Shown here: positions 8,762-17,654 of the stretch, piece after piece | Numbering within the stretch: the stretch's first letter is position 1 | How the letters are laid out: the number at the start of each line of letters is the position of its first letter | Source: PWQG01 sp050486205 | Lineage (GTDB): Bacteria; Pseudomonadota; Gammaproteobacteria; Pseudomonadales; Pseudohongiellaceae | Assembly: GCA_050486205.1 (NCBI GenBank) | Contig: JBJHCW010000003.1 | Coordinates: 124,001-188,000, forward strand | Length of the DNA: 64,000 nt | Direction of reading: 5' to 3' | The notes under the pieces: generated by a model | What the model was told of the DNA's origin: nothing | The model's database searches: none | What the model saw: the letters and a program-made list of their open reading frames with translations, nothing else | Position numbers and translations under genes: made by a program

Positions 8762-10135
8762 ATGGACATTTCCGCCCCGATGCTTTTCGTCCTGGCAGGC
8801 GCGGCGACGCTGACTGGCGGCCTCATCGGCATACTGCTCTGGCGTTGGCGCGCAGATCAGGGCCCCATGCTGGCGGCTCTTGAAGAACGCCTCACGGCCC
8901 GGGATCAGAGCCTTGCCCAGGCGGCTGAGTCCGAGCAACAACTGAAGCTGCAGGTGGCCAGCCTGACAGAGGCCGCCGGCAAGTATCGCGAACGTATCTC
9001 CGAGCTGGAAACCACACTCGATCAGGAACGACGCCGGCACGAAGAAAAGCTGGCGCTGCTGTCCAGCGCGCGCGAGCAGATGACGCTGGAATTCAAGCAG
9101 CTGGCTGGCGAGATCCTGGAAGACAAAAGTCGTCGCTTCACCGTAACCAATCGGGACAGCATCAGCGAAATCCTCAAGCCACTCAATGAAAAAATCGCAC
9201 AGTTCGAGAAGAAAGTCGAAGACACTTATGATCGCGAGTCAAAGGTGCGCTTCTCGCTGGAGAATGAGATTCGCAAATTGCACGAGCTCAATATACGCAT
9301 CAGCACCGATGCCGACAATCTGACCCGTGCGCTCAAGGGTGAAAGCAAGACACAGGGCACCTGGGGCGAGGTAATACTGGAGTCCATCCTGGACAAGTCC
9401 GGTCTGGTCAAGGGCCGTGAATACGACACCCAGAGCAGCTACAGGAGCGAAAGCGGCTCGCGCCAGCAACCGGACGTGATTGTGCATCTGCCGGACAACA
9501 AGCATGTGGTCATTGATGCCAAGGTGTCACTGAAAGCCTACGAGCAATATTGTTCCAGTGACGACGAGGCCGAGCGCGCGCAGTGCCTGCGTCAACACAT
9601 CCAGTCGGTGCGCCAGCATGTAAAGGGTCTGAGTGAGAAGGAATACCAGAATCTGACCGGGCTGAAGTCATTGGACTTTGTGCTGCTGTTCATGCCGGTT
9701 GAAGCGGCGTTTACCTCCGCGGTACAGCATGATGACAATCTGTTCAACGAAGCCTTCGAGAAGAATATCCTGCTGGTTGGGCCTTCCACGCTGCTGGCAA
9801 CCCTGCGCACAATCCAGAACATCTGGCGTACGGAGTATCAGAACCGCAATGCGCTGGAAATTGCAAAAAGGGCTGGTCTGCTATATGACAAGTTCGTCAA
9901 TTTTGTTCAGGACCTTGAAGACATCGGCAATCGAATTGATGCCACGCAGGCCAGTTATGACAAGGCGCATAACAAACTGAGTTCGGGGCGGGGCAACCTG
10001 ATCAGTCGTGTGGAAAAACTGAAAAGTCTTGGTGCACGGGCCAGCAAGCAGCATGATGCCCATCTGTTGGCCAGGGCGCAGGGCGACGATGACAATGACA
10101 ACGACAACGACGATGAAGAAAACAGCCGTGACTGA
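8762..10135 (+). CDS. rmuC: DNA recombination protein RmuC
   Basis: RmuC proteins have a coiled coil and a nuclease-like core and are linked to limiting recombination between short inverted repeats. Residues 7-27 form one membrane helix. Residues about 35-125 are a long coiled coil (EERLTARDQSLAQAAESEQQL). The core carries KTQGTWGEVILESILDKSGL and VIVHLPDNKHVVIDAKVSLKAYE, the conserved D-x-K motif. The last residues are a very acidic Asp/Asn tract. The miaE start lies inside that tail in another frame. Confidence 0.93.
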   Translation: MDISAPMLFVLAGAATLTGGLIGILLWRWRADQGPMLAALEERLTARDQSLAQAAESEQQLKLQVASLTEAAGKYRERISELETTLDQERRRHEEKLALLSSAREQMTLEFKQLAGEILEDKSRRFTVTNRDSISEILKPLNEKIAQFEKKVEDTYDRESKVRFSLENEIRKLHELNIRISTDADNLTRALKGESKTQGTWGEVILESILDKSGLVKGREYDTQSSYRSESGSRQQPDVIVHLPDNKHVVIDAKVSLKAYEQYCSSDDEAERAQCLRQHIQSVRQHVKGLSEKEYQNLTGLKSLDFVLLFMPVEAAFTSAVQHDDNLFNEAFEKNILLVGPSTLLATLRTIQNIWRTEYQNRNALEIAKRAGLLYDKFVNFVQDLEDIGNRIDATQASYDKAHNKLSSGRGNLISRVEKLKSLGARASKQHDAHLLARAQGDDDNDNDNDDEENSRD

Positions 10136-10781
10136 TTTTGCCCGCGCTGACCTTGCCGCCATAGATGAATTCCTGCCTTGCCCCACACCGCAGGCCTGGC
10201 TGGCGCGCGCGCTTGAGGAGCAGGAAATTCTGCTCATTGATCATGCCAATTGTGAAAAGAAAGCAGCGGCTACGGCCATGAACCTGCTGTACCGCTATGT
10301 GGGCCATACCGATCTGCTGCGCAAGATGTCCCAGCTTGCACGTGAGGAGCTGCTGCATTTTGAACAGGTGGTTGAGATCATGTCCGAGCGTGGGGTGAAA
10401 TATCGGCCGTTGACGGCATCACGCTACGCTGCAGGACTGCGCGAACATGTGCGCAAACAGGACGTGGCAGGGCGCGACGCCGTGCTGGTGGATACCCTGA
10501 TCGTGGGTGCTCTGGTGGAGGCAAGATCCTGCGAGCGCTTTGCTGCACTGGCGCCGCTTCTGGAGCAGCGGCATGACGAACGGCTGGGACGTTTCTACCG
10601 GAATCTGCTGCGCTCCGAAGCCCGCCATTTCGAGGACTATCTGGCGCTGGCCGAACAATACGCGGATGAAAATATCGCGCCACATGTGGCGCGGTTCCGG
10701 GCCGTGGAAAAACAGCTTGTCGAGTCACCGGACAGCGAGTTTCGTTTCCACAGCGGCGTACCGGACTCCGGCGCGGGCTGA
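10113..10781 (+). CDS. miaE: tRNA-(ms2io6A37) hydroxylase MiaE
   Basis: MiaE is a di-iron monooxygenase that hydroxylates ms2i6A at position 37 of UNN-reading tRNAs. Two iron-binding ExxH motifs are seen, EELLHF and EARHFEDY, with further carboxylates in a ferritin-like bundle. I choose the ATG at 10113 (MKKTAVTDFARADL, 222 residues). It overlaps rmuC by 23 bases and has no clear Shine-Dalgarno, so expression may depend on coupling to rmuC. Longer in-frame starts give a Met/Thr low-complexity extension that looks like read-through of the rmuC tail. Confidence 0.88.
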   Translation: MKKTAVTDFARADLAAIDEFLPCPTPQAWLARALEEQEILLIDHANCEKKAAATAMNLLYRYVGHTDLLRKMSQLAREELLHFEQVVEIMSERGVKYRPLTASRYAAGLREHVRKQDVAGRDAVLVDTLIVGALVEARSCERFAALAPLLEQRHDERLGRFYRNLLRSEARHFEDYLALAEQYADENIAPHVARFRAVEKQLVESPDSEFRFHSGVPDSGAG

Positions 10782-10784
10782 GGT

Positions 10785-11309
10785 TCAGGGTTCACAGTTT
10801 TCGGGACGTACAAGATCTTCGCCCAGTCGCGCCGCCAGTGTGTCCAGTTGCCGACAGGGAATGGTTTCCGAGCCGGTGAGCACCACGGATGTGACATTCC
10901 GCATGGCATTGAGCGTGGAAATGTCAGTGAGGGGGTTGTCCGGGGCGCGCACGGAGATCAGTCTGTTCAGTCTGCGTAACTCATCCAGGTGTGTGAGCAT
11001 ATTGCCCCCCAGATCAATGAATTCCAGATTACGCAGACTGGTAATGCCTTCCAGCGAGCGTATTTCAAGATTGGCACAGGACAGCAGGGTCAGATCGTCG
11101 AGCGAAGAGGTTTCCTGCTGACGCAGACGCACGTTGACACAACTTTGCAGTCCCGGGTCAGGGAAATACACCTGTGTGACATCGGCTCGGGGGTCGTAAA
11201 GCACGCGTTCATTGACGCTGACCGAATAGCGATGGTTGCAGGCACCCAGTGCGAGTGCCATGGCACCGGCCAGGGCGCAGACGGTAATTTTTCTGATAAG
11301 TGCAGACAT
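10785..11309 (-). CDS. Putative leucine-rich-repeat lipoprotein, unknown function
   Basis: The N-terminus is a lipoprotein signal with lipobox LGAC and Cys24 as the modified residue. The body has leucine-rich repeat units spaced by about 21-23 residues: LDDLTLLSCANLEIRSLEGI, LRNLEFIDLGGNMLTHL, LNRLISVRAPDNPLTDI. Several extra cysteines could form disulfides. It is 174 residues long and ends three bases from the miaE stop on the opposite strand. I do not recognise a named family. It is likely an envelope protein for binding rather than catalysis. Confidence 0.7.
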   Translation of the reverse strand: MSALIRKITVCALAGAMALALGACNHRYSVSVNERVLYDPRADVTQVYFPDPGLQSCVNVRLRQQETSSLDDLTLLSCANLEIRSLEGITSLRNLEFIDLGGNMLTHLDELRRLNRLISVRAPDNPLTDISTLNAMRNVTSVVLTGSETIPCRQLDTLAARLGEDLVRPENCEP

Positions 11310-11439
11310 ACGGGCATTCTACCTGCACGAATCGCGGTCAGCCACCGAATTCACGTGTACACTTGCCGCTGGTCGCTGGAAAACAGGGGATGCTACAGGT
11401 TAGTATTGTTCCGATAATATGAATTCACAGGAATCACTC

Positions 11440-12129
11440 ATGAAAAAGCAAGGTATGGTGGCCTTACTGGTCGTATGCGGGTTCGCCGCGGCAAGTCTGC
11501 ACGCCCAGTCTGTTGATCTGTCCGATGAAGAGGAACAGATCAGTTATAGCATTGGCGTGAACATCGCCCAGAACCTCACGGATCAGGGGCTGACTGCCGA
11601 GATCGACGTGGATGCCTTCATGGCGGGCGTGCGCGATGCGCTGACCAATGATGTCCAGATGTCCGAGGATGACATGATGATGGCGCTGATGTCGTTCCAG
11701 CAGCGTCTGATGAGCCAGCAACAGGCGGCCACCGAGGCGGCGCGTGCTGAAGGTGAGAGTTTCCTTGCCGAAAATGCGCAGCGTGACGGCGTGGTGACCA
11801 CCGATTCGGGCTTGCAGTATGAAGTGCTGGAGCGCGGCACCGGTGGTCAGTCACCATCGGCGTCTGATGTGGTGGTGGCACATTACGAAGGCCGGTTCCT
11901 TGATGGCAGCGTTTTTGACAGCTCCATCGCGCGTGGACAGCCTGCAGAGTTCATGCTCAATCAGGTTATTCCGGGCTGGACCGAGGGGCTTCAACTGATG
12001 CAGGCCGGGGACACCTACCGGCTTTTCATTCCGTCCGCACTGGCCTACGGTCCCGGCGGTTCAGGTCCGATCCCACCCCATGCCACGCTGATCTTTGACG
12101 TGGAACTGATAGAGGTCAATCCCGATTAA
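11440..12129 (+). CDS. FKBP-type peptidyl-prolyl isomerase, Mip/FklB-like
   Basis: This isomerase speeds cis-trans change at proline bonds during protein folding in the envelope. From the ATG at 11440 (AGGAA upstream) a signal peptide ends near AQSVDL. The FKBP N-terminal dimerisation helix domain follows (EEEQISYSIGVNIAQNL). The catalytic FKBP domain runs from about residue 118 (VVAHYEGRFLDGSVFDSS, VIPGWTEGLQLM, ALAYGPGGSGPIPPHATLIFDVELI). The 229-residue size fits Mip/FklB. An ATG at 11419 would add seven residues before the signal and is less likely. Confidence 0.9.
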   Translation: MKKQGMVALLVVCGFAAASLHAQSVDLSDEEEQISYSIGVNIAQNLTDQGLTAEIDVDAFMAGVRDALTNDVQMSEDDMMMALMSFQQRLMSQQQAATEAARAEGESFLAENAQRDGVVTTDSGLQYEVLERGTGGQSPSASDVVVAHYEGRFLDGSVFDSSIARGQPAEFMLNQVIPGWTEGLQLMQAGDTYRLFIPSALAYGPGGSGPIPPHATLIFDVELIEVNPD

Positions 12130-12136
12130 TACCGGC

Positions 12137-13435
12137 ATGTTCAATGCGGGGTTGTTGCAGTTTCTCCAGCAATCCCCAAGTCCGTTTCACGCAGTGGCCA
12201 GCATGTCAGACATGTTGTTGCGCTCGGGGTTTGTTGCACTGGATGAAGGTGAGTCCTGGCAACTGGCCCCGGATGCCCGTTATTTTGTCACTCGAAACGG
12301 TTCCTCCATCATTGCGTTCACCACCGGCAGCGGCGACCCTGTAACTACGGGTATTCGCATGACAGGTGCGCATACCGACAGCCCCTGCCTCAAGGTCAAG
12401 CCGGACCCGTTGATCAGGCGTCAGGGCCTGGTTCAGTTCGGTGTGGAAGTTTATGGTGGTGCCTTGCTGGCGCCCTGGTTTGACCGTGACCTGTCCATTG
12501 CCGGTCGTGTGGATTACCGCAGCAGTACCGGCGAACTGCAACATTGCCTGCTGGATCTGCAGAGCCCGGTGGCTGTGATTCCCAGTCTGGCCATTCATCT
12601 GGACCGGGAAGCCAACCAGAACCGCAGTATCAATGCGCAGACCGACTTGCCGCCCGTACTGGCGCTGGTCAATGCAGACTCACCCTTTGATTTCCAGCGC
12701 TTCGTGATGGATCAGGTGCGCAACCAGACCGGACATGAGTCAGCCGATGTGCTGCTGGGTCATGAGCTGGTGTTCTACGATACCCAGCCGCCGGCGATGA
12801 CAGGTCTCAATGGTGAGTTCATCAGCAGCGCACGGCTGGACAATCTGCTGAGTTGTTATGTCTGCACGAAGGCACTGCTGGATGCAGATTCTCCCGGGTT
12901 TTCCCTGATGGTCTGCAACGATCATGAGGAAGTTGGCAGTGCGTCTGCCTGCGGTGCACAGGGGCCATTTCTGGAGTCGGTGTTGCAGCGTATTGTGGAC
13001 GCGCGATCGGAAGCTGCCGGGCGGGAAGCCTGGGAGCGTATGCTGCGTCGTTCGCTGTTCCTGTCCATCGACAACGCCCACGGCATCCATCCGAATTTTG
13101 CCGACAAACATGACAGCAATCATGGCCCGCTGCTGAACAAGGGGCCTGTGCTCAAGATCAATGCCAATCAGCGTTATGCCAGCAACAGTCGTTCCATGGC
13201 GCTGTTCCGGGATATCTGCCATCAGGTGGATGTCCCGGTACAGACGTTTGTGATGCGCAGTGACATGGGTTGTGGCAGCACCATCGGGCCGATCACCGCG
13301 TCCGGTATTGGTGTTGAAACCGTGGACGTGGGTGTGCCAACTTTTGCCATGCATTCAATCCGCGAACTGGCGGGCAGTCAGGATGCGGCCTGGCTGGAAC
13401 GCGCGGTCAGGCATTTCTACGCACGCGCAAACTGA
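12137..13435 (+). CDS. apeB: M18 family aspartyl aminopeptidase ApeB
   Basis: M18 aminopeptidases remove N-terminal acidic residues and use two metal ions. The metal-site segments are visible: TGAHTDSPCLKVKP, CNDHEEVGSASACGAQG and SDMGCGSTIGPITA. SIDNAHGIHPNF is also typical. It is 432 residues, normal for the cytosolic bacterial ApeB form, with no signal peptide. It follows the FKBP gene after seven bases, although the two functions are unrelated. Confidence 0.92.
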   Translation: MFNAGLLQFLQQSPSPFHAVASMSDMLLRSGFVALDEGESWQLAPDARYFVTRNGSSIIAFTTGSGDPVTTGIRMTGAHTDSPCLKVKPDPLIRRQGLVQFGVEVYGGALLAPWFDRDLSIAGRVDYRSSTGELQHCLLDLQSPVAVIPSLAIHLDREANQNRSINAQTDLPPVLALVNADSPFDFQRFVMDQVRNQTGHESADVLLGHELVFYDTQPPAMTGLNGEFISSARLDNLLSCYVCTKALLDADSPGFSLMVCNDHEEVGSASACGAQGPFLESVLQRIVDARSEAAGREAWERMLRRSLFLSIDNAHGIHPNFADKHDSNHGPLLNKGPVLKINANQRYASNSRSMALFRDICHQVDVPVQTFVMRSDMGCGSTIGPITASGIGVETVDVGVPTFAMHSIRELAGSQDAAWLERAVRHFYARAN

Positions 13436-13513
13436 ATCATCTGCGCCCCTCCCATGTCTGCGCTCCCTGGCATGTCACGCTGACTGGTTGAGCAGGCAGA
13501 AAAAGGTAAACAG

Positions 13514-14050
13514 ATGGCCCTCAAACCCACCATCCACAAAGCCACCGTCGCCCTCAGCGACACGGATCGCAATCACTACGACAGCCTGCAGCTCACCATT
13601 GCTCGCCACCCTTCGGAAACCCTTGAACGCATGATGGTGCGCCTGCTCGCATTCTGCTTCCATGCGCGCGAAGGCTTGAGCTTCTGCCGTGGCTTGAGCG
13701 CCAGTGAGGAGCCTGACCTTTGGGCGCATGAACTGGACGGCACGCTGGCGCTGTGGATTGATGTAGGCGAACCGGCTGTGGATCGAATCCGCAAGGCCAG
13801 CCACATTGCGCGCCAGGTGGTAGTCTACAGTTTCAACAGCAAGTCTGCGGTATGGTGGACACAACACTGCGAGCAGTTTTCCGCGCTCGGGGTGACGGTC
13901 TTCCGGCTGGACTGGGAGGCGGTGCAGGCGCTGGCAGGGCTGGCTGAGCGCACGATGGATATGGCGGTGAGCATCGCTGGCAGCACGGCCTGGGTGACAA
14001 TGGAGCGAGGCAGTTGTGAGATCGGACTTGAAGCCTTGAACATGTCGTGA
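13514..14050 (+). CDS. yaeQ: YaeQ family protein
   Basis: The start MALKPTIHKATVALSDTDRNHY and the segments LTIARHPSETLERMMVRLLAF, DLWIDVG-like ALWIDVGEP and VVVYSFNSKSAVWW align closely with E. coli YaeQ. This family has a PD-(D/E)XK nuclease-like fold but no proven activity. The length of 178 is normal. It stands alone between apeB and the AsmA gene. The function remains unknown. Confidence 0.88.
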   Translation: MALKPTIHKATVALSDTDRNHYDSLQLTIARHPSETLERMMVRLLAFCFHAREGLSFCRGLSASEEPDLWAHELDGTLALWIDVGEPAVDRIRKASHIARQVVVYSFNSKSAVWWTQHCEQFSALGVTVFRLDWEAVQALAGLAERTMDMAVSIAGSTAWVTMERGSCEIGLEALNMS

Positions 14051-14263
14051 CAGCTTGCGCGAGGCGTTGCGTTTCTCGCGGCACCGGCAAGACCCGGGCC
14101 GCTGAGGTGATCGCCGGCCAGTTTCGTACGAGGCCGATGCGCTCTTCGGCAAGTGCAGCCAGTCCAGTGACAACAAGCAGGTTATTGGTAAGCAGACTAT
14201 TGGTGCTGCATTTCTGCGGCGTTGCCGGTGCATCATCGATTTCCAGGATTGACGAGTGATGTG

Positions 14264-15700
14264 ATGACAAAAACCACCCGCATGACACTTCTCATTATGG
14301 TGCCGCTGACAGCCCTGCTGGTTGTGGCGGCACTGGCAGCGTGGTGGTTCATTGGCCAGGATCGGACCAGGGAGCGGCTGCAGGATGAACTGGCAGATGT
14401 GCTGGGCATGGACGTGCACATCGGTCAGCAGCCTCGGTTCGGCCTGTGGCGCGGCCCGAGCGTCACGTTGGCAGATATTGAAGTGAGCGCGCAGGGGCAG
14501 CCAGTGGCAACGGCCGAAAGTGTGCGTGCGCGCCTGGCCCTGTCCGGTCTGCTCCGGGGCAGGGTCAAGCTGGCAGGCTTGCGCATCGTCCGGCCAGTGC
14601 TGTCGATTGAGCGCCTCGGACCGGGGGAGTTCAATATCAGGCAATACGAAACGCAGCCGGGAACAGACGATGCCCTGTTGCTGCGGCAACTGCAGGTATC
14701 CGATGCCAGGCTGAACTATCTTGATCAGGTCTCGGGCATGGAGTGGCTGTTTGAACACTGCGACCTGGATCTGCGCAGCGCAGCTGGTTCCGAGAAGGTG
14801 TCGGCGCAGGCACTTGCATGGCTCAACGGTAATGGCGAGTTGAGATGTCAGCGTCTGAGTCAGAGTCTGAGCCAGGGTGAGCTGGTGATTGACGACCTAT
14901 CGGTAGCGTTTCGCAACAACAACGGTATCTTCGATCCGAGCCCGTTCAGCGCCACCGTTTTCGGAGGACAGCTCTCAGGTGAGCTTGGGGTCGACCTCTC
15001 GTCCTCTACACCGGCGTTCATGCTGACGGGCCAACTCTCCGGGTTTGAAATCGGTGATTTCCTGTCAATGCTGAATCCGGACCAGACTGCCACCGGCACG
15101 ATGGATCTGGCCGTGGAGCTGAGCGCACAAGGCAGCTCCTGGCAGGAAGTTCGGGAAATGACCGCCGGTACGCTGAGCATGAAAGCAGGCGAGCTGGTGA
15201 TTGACGGATATGATATGGATTCCGAGCTTGACGATTATGCCGCCACCCAGCGCTTCAATCTGATCGATGCCGGTGCACTGTTTCTTGCCGGACCTGTTGG
15301 TCTTGCCGCCAGCCGCGGTTATACGTTTACCGGGCTGCTTGAAGGCAGTGACGGCAGCACTCGCATTGATGAGCTGGTCTCGGATTGGTCGATTGAGAAT
15401 GGCGTGGCTCAGTCGCGCGATGTTGCCTTTCGCACACCGGAGAATCGATTGGCGCTCGCTGGAGGTCTGGATTTTTCCCGGTACCGGTTTGATGCGCTGC
15501 AGGTGGCGGTGCTGGACCGCGATGGCTGCGCCATTGTTGAACAAAGTATTACCGGCTCTTTCGACGAGCCTGAAGTCACACAGCCTGACTTTCTGATCAC
15601 GGCGATCGGCCCTTTGCTGGACCTGATCAGCCGCGGCGTGCAGGCCATCACTGACAGTGAGTGCGAAGCATTTTACACAGGCTCCATTGCGCATCCGTGA
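14264..15700 (+). CDS. AsmA family protein
   Basis: AsmA-like proteins are inner-membrane-anchored periplasmic proteins, now thought to be bridge-type lipid carriers between the two membranes. One N-terminal helix (MTLLIMVPLTALLVVAALAAWWFI) anchors the protein. The AsmA N-terminal pattern follows (GMDVHIGQQPRFGLWRGPSVTLADIEVS). The C-terminal AsmA_2-like part has AGTLSMKAGELVIDGYDMDSEL. At 478 residues it is a short-to-medium member. I start at the ATG at 14264, at the edge of the hydrophobic anchor. No good ribosome site is seen. Confidence 0.82.
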   Translation: MTKTTRMTLLIMVPLTALLVVAALAAWWFIGQDRTRERLQDELADVLGMDVHIGQQPRFGLWRGPSVTLADIEVSAQGQPVATAESVRARLALSGLLRGRVKLAGLRIVRPVLSIERLGPGEFNIRQYETQPGTDDALLLRQLQVSDARLNYLDQVSGMEWLFEHCDLDLRSAAGSEKVSAQALAWLNGNGELRCQRLSQSLSQGELVIDDLSVAFRNNNGIFDPSPFSATVFGGQLSGELGVDLSSSTPAFMLTGQLSGFEIGDFLSMLNPDQTATGTMDLAVELSAQGSSWQEVREMTAGTLSMKAGELVIDGYDMDSELDDYAATQRFNLIDAGALFLAGPVGLAASRGYTFTGLLEGSDGSTRIDELVSDWSIENGVAQSRDVAFRTPENRLALAGGLDFSRYRFDALQVAVLDRDGCAIVEQSITGSFDEPEVTQPDFLITAIGPLLDLISRGVQAITDSECEAFYTGSIAHP

Positions 15701-15730
15701 GTATGAGTTGGGGTGTATTGCAACTACGTG

Positions 15731-17650
15731 TCACCTCCTGTGCCGTTTTTGTGCCAGGAATCGTGCCGGATGCACCAGTGCCTGTTGGGCGCCGGTCAAC
15801 GGTGAAGCTTCGGCGCAGATGAGAGCGGCAATGTGCTCGGCCAGCAAGGGGCAAGTGGCCATGCCGTGCGAACCATGGCCGATGCTCACGTACAGGCCGG
15901 TCAAGGCAGCGGAGTCAGACACCGGGCCGGCCAGTGGCATGAAGTCGCGGGAGCCGCCGCGCACCGAGGCTCTGCCAGGAAAGGCGCCTGATACCTCTTT
16001 TTCAAGGGAAGGTATACAGGGTAGAACCCCGGTGACCACGTCATGATGCTCTGTGTTCGACAGCTCAGTAATCTCGCTGTTCTTGACGTAACTCGCACCC
16101 ACACAGTGCTGATTGCCATCTGCCGGTGTCAGATAGCTGCGGCTGCATATCACGGTGCGCAACTTTCTGCTGGCATCAGAGGATTGCAGATAACTGATCT
16201 GTCCCCTCAGCGGGGCCACAGGCAAGTCAGCCATCACCTGAAAGCGCCGTGCCGAGAAGCTGTTGGCTACAATCACCTGTGGTGATGCACTCAGGACTTC
16301 ACCGCCGCTGTTCACAACATGCCAGTCCCGCCCCTGCCTCTGCAGCTCGGCAACCGAGGCGTGGGTATGCAGGGTGATGTTCGGATGGGACAGCAGGGTC
16401 CGGCACAATTGCTGTGGGTTCAGCCAGCCGCCGGGGGTGAGAAACAGGCCGCCTTCATTCAGCGGCAGGCCGGCAATGTCACTGGCTTCATCGGCAGCAA
16501 CATGATGCAGGACCTGGGGTGGGTAATGCGTGTAGGTATCAGGGGTCGTTGGTTTACGTGTGTATTTGTACGCGGTTTCCAGTGTCAGCACGCCGCAGTT
16601 GTGCCATTGGAAATCCACACCCGGTTGCAATTGCAGCCAACTGTAGAAACGTGAGGCATACAGAAAGCTCAGCAGATTGAACTGCCAAAGTGTGTCCGGT
16701 ACCCGGTTCAGGCGGCATTGCAGGATGGCCTGCGGGTTGCCGGATGCGCCGGCGGCGGCCGTTTCACCCTGCTCCAGGACGGTGACACGAAAGCCGCGTC
16801 GGGCCAGGCTCCAGGCCGCTGTGCAGCCGGCAACTCCCGCACCGATGACCGTGACCTCATCCGTTCTGTGTGCCGGTGCAGCTTGTCGGGATGCAGCGCT
16901 TTTGCCCGGCAGCTCGGCATACAGCATGTGGCGCTTGCGGCCAAAACCCTTGCGTTTCTCGATGCTGAAACCCAGTGCTTCAAGCTGACGTACCACCCGT
17001 CCGGTCACACTGTAGCTGCTCAGCGTGGTGCCGGCGCCAGAGCGTTCGGCGATGGTTGCCAGCATGCTGTCCGACCACAAGGCAGGGTTGTTTGCCGGGT
17101 TGAAACCGTCAAGAAACCAGGCGTCCACCTGCAAGGCGGCATTGGCTTGGGCGCGCAGCAAAGCTTCAGCATCGCCGTAGTACAGATCCAGAATGATGCT
17201 GCGTCTGTCGCCGGGCAGTTGAAGGTGCAATCGATGATAACCGGGGCTGTGATCGGGATAGGCGGCCAGCAGGGCATCGGCCAGCGCCTGCAATTCCGGC
17301 CATTGTGACAGCGCATGCTGCAGCGCAGACCGGGTCAGGGGGTGTTTTTCACAGCTGATGTAATGCAGGCGCAGATTGCTGCACTGGGTTGCCCGCCACA
17401 GTTGCCAGCAACAAAGGAAATTCAGACCGGTGCCAAACCCCAGCTCGGCGACTGTGAACGTGCGTTGTTCATTGGCGAGTGACTGCCAGCGTTCGGCAAG
17501 CTGGTTGGCCTGCAGAAAGACATGTCGGGTTTCCGCCATGCCACCTTCCCGGGAGAAGTAGACGTCCTCATAGGCGCGGGACCAGGGCGCGCCCGAGTCC
17601 TGCCAGTCAAGGTCGGCGTTTTCCAGTGCCTCAATGCGCTGATCACTCAT
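15731..17650 (-). CDS. mnmC: Bifunctional tRNA mnm5U34 modification enzyme MnmC
   Basis: MnmC finishes the mnm5(s2)U34 modification of tRNAs such as Lys(UUU) and Arg(UCU). The N-terminal methyltransferase has VAELGFGTGLNFL and DAWFLDGFNPANNPALW. The C-terminal FAD oxidase begins at VTVIGAGVAGCTAAWSLARRGFRVTVLEQG and ends with a GHGSHGMATCPLLAEHIAALI segment. I choose the ATG at 17650 (639 residues), which follows the upstream hydrolase stop by four bases. The longer frame would run backward through that gene. Confidence 0.93.
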   Translation of the reverse strand: MSDQRIEALENADLDWQDSGAPWSRAYEDVYFSREGGMAETRHVFLQANQLAERWQSLANEQRTFTVAELGFGTGLNFLCCWQLWRATQCSNLRLHYISCEKHPLTRSALQHALSQWPELQALADALLAAYPDHSPGYHRLHLQLPGDRRSIILDLYYGDAEALLRAQANAALQVDAWFLDGFNPANNPALWSDSMLATIAERSGAGTTLSSYSVTGRVVRQLEALGFSIEKRKGFGRKRHMLYAELPGKSAASRQAAPAHRTDEVTVIGAGVAGCTAAWSLARRGFRVTVLEQGETAAAGASGNPQAILQCRLNRVPDTLWQFNLLSFLYASRFYSWLQLQPGVDFQWHNCGVLTLETAYKYTRKPTTPDTYTHYPPQVLHHVAADEASDIAGLPLNEGGLFLTPGGWLNPQQLCRTLLSHPNITLHTHASVAELQRQGRDWHVVNSGGEVLSASPQVIVANSFSARRFQVMADLPVAPLRGQISYLQSSDASRKLRTVICSRSYLTPADGNQHCVGASYVKNSEITELSNTEHHDVVTGVLPCIPSLEKEVSGAFPGRASVRGGSRDFMPLAGPVSDSAALTGLYVSIGHGSHGMATCPLLAEHIAALICAEASPLTGAQQALVHPARFLAQKRHRR

Positions 17651-17654
17651 GTGT

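Noticed and set aside
13475..14758. 427-residue open frame opposite yaeQ and the AsmA gene
   Set aside because: It spans two real genes on the other strand and the gap between them, and has shadow-like composition.
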